NCBI RefSeq assembly: GCF_030265065.1
Contig: NC_080410.1
Coordinates: 25,613,398-25,677,397, forward strand
From: Corythoichthys intestinalis
Lineage: Eukaryota > Chordata > Actinopteri > Syngnathiformes > Syngnathidae
Direction of reading: 5' to 3'
Length of the DNA: 64,000 nucleotides
The notes under the pieces are model-generated. The model saw only the letters and a list, made by a program, of their open reading frames with translations, did no database searches and had not been told where the DNA came from. Numbering within the stretch: position 1 is the stretch's first letter; each line of letters starts with the position of its first letter. Of this stretch, positions 56,661 through 64,000 are shown in pieces. The position numbers and the translations under genes are program-made.

Positions 56661-59004
56661 TTTCTCCGCTTGGAAATTTCATATTCGATTGAAGCTTTCG
56701 AGGAAATGTTTTTAGTTGTTCTAAAAATGAAGAGTTCTTGGTAAAAGTGTTCTGTTTGAGTAGAGATGCAAAATAAAATTTAAAAAAAACATTCTGGTCA
56801 AAGGAGGTGTAGTGAATCAATTGTCTTATACGTAAATAAGTCTGGAATTGAATTCAATCTAGAAAATTGACAAACCGACAACAATAGACGCCAAAGTTAT
56901 TCAAACTGAGCTGGCTTTCATTGAGTGATATTTTGGTGCCATTGACGGTGACAGATGTCTAATCCATTTGAACTGGGAGGGCTGGTAGCCAGTTCAAATA
57001 AATTGGACGTCTGCTAGTGACAAAATAATTTAAATTCACAGCAGAAAGATGAAAAGATCCACATTATCTATCATCATCAATGGCAATGAAAGAGATAATA
57101 ATGTTAAAAAAAAAAAAAAAAAAAAGTGACCTGAAACTATCATGTTGTCGGCTAAGCAGTTTTTTAATCGGGTTTTTAAAAGTTGAGAAACTTACCAAGA
57201 CAATTTGGAACACAGCAATTTGTATACAATACAGTTTTCTGTTTTGAAATGTAGGGAGCAAACCTATTAAGTTGTTAGAAAAATAAATGAAGACAAGTAA
57301 ACTAAAAAAATCTTCATTACAGTGACGAAGTACTTATTTACTTCCCAACTGCTTTCAACATAACATTCTAAATAAACAGCTGTTAATGGTAATATTAAAA
57401 ATATGTTCTTTCAAGAAGAAAACTGCTGGTCTTTTCAAAGGCATGCTCATCAAATATCTGTCAAACATCTGTTTTTACAAGAAAAAAGCTAATTTCTGAG
57501 CAACTATGACACAGAGTAACAAACGTGGGTGTCTTGAGAAAACGTGTTTTTCTGGTCGATGACTTTCGAAACATTGCACAATATACATGTTTCAGTGCCT
57601 TTGATTAGACGTTAATTACCGTCAATGGCAGCCATTGAGTTATACCATTGCAGCACACTAGATGTCCTCTGTATTTATCAATTGGACTTGGTGCTTGAAG
57701 CAGTCTGCCACCACATCAATAGCTTTAAAGTCATTCAACTTGGTCAAGTCACCACAAAGCCACACTGGTCGGGTTTCAAAGCCTACAATGTGATGTGTTG
57801 TCACACTGACTCCTCTCTCTCCTCTTTGTCATCTCATGGAAGGAAAAACAAAAATCTTATCCAAGGCTTTTTATTGACAGTTGGTCCAAAATATGGTGAA
57901 ACGCCTGTTTAAAATCATCTGTCAATCAAGTTTTCTTTTTTCCCCATGTGGGAGTGAGATGGGCTGCATAGACTTGTCCTAAAGTTGGGTATCAGTAAAC
58001 ATCCCTCCACCATGGACGGCGCGCTTGTGAAACTTGGTGGCATTATGTGAATCAAACCCGTCTGACGAGGAGAACCACAACCGTTTGTAAATGGTCCTTT
58101 TTCGACTTTCTTCAGGAGGACGAGTGGATGATGATGGATTTGTCGGGATTAGAAGAAGTTCTTGTTTGGGTTTGTGCTAATCCAACTGTCTTCCTTTTAA
58201 TATTTGAGTCATTCCATTATGATTTTTGGCTTCTGACTTGGTTTTGTGGTTTGAGTGCAGTGAATGGATGTCTCGAAATTGTTCCCTGTTGAGTTAACAG
58301 TAAGGCGAGTTGCGACATGATGCCGGTCACAGTTTTTTCTTGTTTCTGACTGTAAAAACCTTGGGGGAGCAAGATGGCGGTTGGTTGTATGCAGAGGTTG
58401 ATGCCTATGAGACATTGTTTGTAGTTGAGAAAAAAAACCTTTTTCAATTGTAATTTATGTAGACTTTGGTAAAGTAAAATGTGACAATCTTTGGATCTAC
58501 TACAGAGCCTTGTGGAACATCATGAGTTGTCGGTTTACGACGGAAGTCAGTTAGTTAGGCCCTTGTTAATTTTATATTTTTACAGATAAAAAAAAAAAAA
58601 ACTCCCAGTATACAAATATAAAACACCGGAAAGAAAAAAAAACAATAGGCAAAACAATAGACTAGTCCGATTAAAAAAAAAACAACAACAACAACAAAAA
58701 AAAACATTTTCATTGGGTCAGTGAATCCAAACTTTTTGTGGGGGTACATTGTAGTTAAGATTACGACTGTGAAACATAAAAGCTGAAACAAAACATAGCC
58801 ACGAGTAAAAAGAGAATTAAAACAGTTCAAGGTGTCAGTAAAATACATGCAGATTAATGATATCAAACACATTCTTTATTAAGTATTGTTGCTAGGCAGA
58901 CAGTACCGGTAATTCTGTGCCTTAACAAGAAAATAAAGAACAAGGAAAGTGGGAAAAACAGATAAAATCTAACCAAATCTAAACAAGAAATGGAACTTGT
59001 TAAA
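56661..59004. other. Intergenic upstream of METRNL
   Basis: No gene recognised. It holds foldback-family fragments (56935-57010 and about 57600-57640), a poly-A run at about 57106-57125, an A/CAA-rich stretch near 58590-58705, and a possible reverse transcriptase scrap near 58500-58530. Open frames up to about 105 codons have no familiar content. Confidence 0.4.
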
Positions 59005-59720
59005 GGGAACCACGGATAGACGTGTAGTTCTTAAAAGATGAACATTATTATGAGTTAAAATAATTTGATATTAAAACCCCTCTTGATGCTTTCGTTTTTA
59101 TACAACTAGTAGGTCGCCATTGTTGTTGACGTCGCAGGGCGGTGACGTCACACGGTTATGCTGCCGGGCTTCCAGAGTATGACTCAAGCGACATACACAT
59201 GTCATCTGTGCAGCCCTTTCAGTTTGAACCCGAGAGGAACATTAATAAGCATGATAGCACTGTTGATATTTCACAAAACGAGCAGCAAAAGCAAAATGAA
59301 GAGGAAAGACAGAATGAGACGAGATGAAAGTAGGACAAAACCTGTGTTCTGCCTATACCGGCAAACCGTCCTACAACAGCCGAATTTGACAACTGAAGTA
59401 CTACTGTGCGCTTTCAGCCTGTTTTGTTTAGAGACATACAGACAGAACATACTAAACATTTCTTAAGAAAATACTTAAACTTAGTAATATCAAATAAGGA
59501 TGGTTCTAATGTGGTCAACAGATCAACAATCTGCTTTAAAGTTACCACAAGAAAACATAATGCTTAAAAGTATGAGAGGGCAACACATGCAAAAAGTATT
59601 TTGAGGCAATGAAAAGGTAATAAAAGACTCAATAAAAACACAAACACACACAAAAAAAACCCAATGTGCGCATGTGTTGGACATCTCCCTGCGTGTGAAG
59701 TTATTGCAGAACACCGGTAG
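59005..59720. repeat. Dispersed repeat copy related to 3758-4350
   Basis: The first 130 bp (accacggatag, gtagttcttaaaagatgaac) match the arm of the element at 61536-63502 in reverse. From 59349 it matches the palindrome arm at 3758-3915 and then 4107-4350, but without the inverted arm. A frame at 59142-59327 (PFQFEPER, then an Asn/Glu/Gln-rich tail) is of uncertain origin. Confidence 0.65.
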
Positions 59721-60119
59721 TGTTCGTCTAGTGACAGTGACAAACTTGGTGCCCTTCGTAGGTCAAAACATGTCCTAAATATTATAAATTTTTAAATCAA
59801 TGGCAATATGTTATGTGTTTCTAATAACATATTTTAGTAGAAGAGAACAATTGTGGCTAATTAGAGCCTACGAGTCTTTAAGTCCAAGGTTCCCTGAACA
59901 ATGTGATTTCAAAGTTAGTAGTTAGTTAAATGCCTATGAAATTTACAATAACAAAAAGTAGTTTGCCCAACTTACCCAAATACTAACAGGACACACATTG
60001 CCTCAGTTAGTGTGTGAATTGCAATCATATCTTATTATTATTGCTGTTTTGAAACCAAACTAAAGCACAACACTGAAAAAACATGAATTTACCTGCTCGT
60101 AAATAATGTAAAAATATGT

Positions 60120-60160
60120 GGATTTAGAATGGAGCATTGTGGAGCACCAACCACAACTAC
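60120..60160 (-). pseudogene. Possible LINE reverse transcriptase scrap
   Basis: Minus strand reads VGAPQCSILNPHIFTLFTS, a decayed form of the LINE block usually [16 protein letters not shown]-like. Short and without clear neighbours. Confidence 0.35.
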
Positions 60161-60444
60161 TGTATCCACGGAGGGTCCTCTGTATAATGTGACCAGAGGA
60201 AAGTGTGTTATTCTTGCAGTTGCTTGAGGACTTGCATGTTTGTTGTTGCAAAAAAATTGAACTTTCACCCTGCACACCTGTTTGGAGTTGTTCTTGCTGA
60301 CGAGAATAAATGGATGACACACAGCGTGTGAGGGTTACTCATCATCCAACAAGCTCCTGTTTTGGAGACAAACTTGGCTTAGGAGGTTCGCCTTAGGAGC
60401 GTTTAGTCACAGTGCTAAAATGTTATGATGGCGTGAAACATTAA

Positions 60445-60567
60445 CTCATTGGCTGCCATTGACGGCGTTAGACGTCAATGGCACGTCAGGCTACGTCTAT
60501 AGTATTCACAGCCAGTCCTCCCAGTTTAAATAAATAGGATGTCCATTCTTGTCAGTGGCAGGCAATG
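60445..60567. repeat. Foldback MITE copy
   Basis: Starts ctcattggctgccattgacgg after TTAA (60441-60444). The right end ggcaggcaatg has lost its last bases. Confidence 0.7.
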
Positions 60568-61111
60568 TAAAGGGAGACCTCCTGCCGAGTTTGGGGTGGC
60601 AGGGACGGCTCAAGTGTGGCTGATGGGGGAAGGGTAAAATTGGTGTTATTCTAGCTGGCCTGTTGTCACTTTCAAGCCAAGAAGACAGGTTGCGGTGAAA
60701 AGCCACCATAAAATAGACCAACCTACTGACAGGATGTGACTTCTTTTTAAGTGTTTACTTGTCCCTTCAACTCTTCCAGTTTTTTGCTTTGTGTAAACCA
60801 AATAGAACATACTAGTCAGGGTTTCTTTCTTTTTTTTTTTCTTTTCTTTTTTTTTTGTTTAATTCATGGAACCATACTGCGGTCAGACTTACAGTATGTC
60901 TCACATATACTGTATGTGTGTGAAAACTATGGAGACAGAAAGGTGCCATTGGATGGTCGTCTGAAGCAATGAACACCTTTAGAGGTCATTTTCACTTCCC
61001 CTTCCGAATAGGCTTGTACAGTTTGACAAAACAGTTGTTGCTTGTTAGAAAGTTGTACTGATGCAAGACCACATCGAGTAAGGTTAAATCAATACCATTT
61101 GTACGTAGATA

Positions 61112-61200
61112 CAGTGATCCCTCATTTTTCGCGGTTAATGGGGCACAAAACCCGCTACAATAAGTAAAAAACCGCAAAGTAGCGCCCCCCCCTTACCCCA
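61112..61200. repeat. Transposon end, cagtgatccctc family
   Basis: Reads cagtgatccctcatttttcg and then ggttaatggggcacaaaacc and accgcaaagtagcg, the sub-terminal sequence of a common fish TIR element, preceded by TA. The other end is not found in this window. Confidence 0.5.
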
Positions 61201-61376
61201 AATTTTTTGTGTTCAATGTATTTATTCAGATTTAGCATTGGAAAGAGATTCATATATATATTCATTCATATATATTCATATATGTTTTTTCACTTTTTTC
61301 CCAAAGTATAATTAAAAAAAAAAACAATATATATATATATATATATACGGTATATCTACGTATATATATATATATA

Positions 61377-61453
61377 CAGTGGGGAGAACAAGTATTTGAC
61401 ACACTGCCAATGGGTTTTCCCATTGACTGTGTATCAAATACTTGTTCTCCCCA

Positions 61454-61456
<3 letters not shown>
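61377..61456. mobile_element. 80-bp Tc1 end-only element
   Basis: Two inverted copies of cagtggggagaacaagtatt, about 34 bp each, are separated by about 12 bp and flanked by TA inside a (TA)n tract. It is a Tc1-type element reduced to its two terminal repeats. Confidence 0.85.

Positions 61457-61535
<79 letters not shown>
61457..61535. repeat. (TA)n tract
   Basis: About 79 bp of almost pure TA between the mini-Tc1 and the next element. Confidence 0.95.
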
Positions 61536-63657
<2,122 letters not shown>

Positions 63658-64000
63658 TAGGGCTGTCAAAATTATCGCGTTAACGGGCGGTAATGAATTT
63701 TTTAAATTAATTACGTTAAAATTAGGGCTGTCAAACGATTAAAAGTTTTAATAGAGTTAATCACAGCACATTAATTAATCGTAATTATTCGCAATTCAAC
63801 CCATCTGTAAAATATGCCATATTTTTCTGTAAATTATTGTTGGAACGGAAAGATAAGACACAAGACGGATATATACATTCAACATACTGTACATAAGTAC
63901 TGTATTTGTTTATTATAACAATAAATCAACAAGATGGCATTAACATTAACATTCTGTTAAAGCAATCCATGGATAGAAAGACTTGTAGTTCTTAAAAGAT
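63658..64000. mobile_element. Two abutting ends of the tagggctgtcaaa family
   Basis: 63658-63722 is one 65-bp left end. At 63723 a second copy starts in reverse order (tagggctgtcaaacgatt) and runs off the window, matching 63220-63502 in reverse, including cttgtagttcttaaaagat at the edge. Either a nested insertion or a rearranged junction. Confidence 0.75.

Overview
The window is AT-rich vertebrate nuclear DNA with spliced genes, and it reads as a percomorph teleost. Four host genes can be followed exon by exon by their protein sequence. They sit in a dense field of fish-type DNA transposons: Tc1/mariner, hAT, piggyBac-like, PIF/Harbinger-like and several families I cannot name. A recurring foldback repeat related to 'ctcattggctgccattgacggc' reminds me of pipefish and seahorse genomes, but that is from memory and is weak evidence. 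I see no bacterial genes, CRISPR array, rRNA, convincing functional tRNA, or retrovirus/LTR element.

Layout. 0.4-1.2 kb: a deleted mariner. 1.8-3.0 kb: STK19 (minus strand, 5 coding exons). 3.3-5.2 kb: a divergent intergenic region carrying a palindrome. 5.2-7.7 kb: DXO (plus strand, 6 coding exons). 8.0-13.7 kb: intergenic transposons (a near-complete Tc1, nested hAT, MITEs). 14.0-22.1 kb: SLC25A17 (minus strand, 9 coding exons) with introns packed with transposons. 22.6-41.9 kb: a long gene-poor stretch with a four-level transposon nest (23.0-27.3), an inverted repeat (28.6-30.2), a Tc1 interrupted by a hAT that carries a tRNA-like sequence (31.8-34.3), one unidentified candidate coding exon (36.9-37.3), and a hAT lying in the probable METRNL 3' UTR (40.0-41.9). 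42.0-56.4 kb: METRNL (minus strand, 4 coding exons, two very long introns full of mobile DNA). 56.4-64 kb: METRNL promoter, then repeats and long (TA)n tracts to the edge.

How the genes relate. STK19 (transcription-coupled repair factor) and DXO (5'-end RNA quality control nuclease) are divergent neighbours, as they also are in the tetrapod MHC class III region. SLC25A17 is a peroxisomal cofactor carrier and lies tail-to-tail with DXO. METRNL encodes a secreted cytokine-like protein. Nothing suggests the four act in one pathway. The most unusual content is structural: exact target duplications that date nested insertions, a Tc1 rebuilt with about 394-bp inverted ends, a long palindrome between two housekeeping promoters, and introns or UTRs made almost wholly of transposon.
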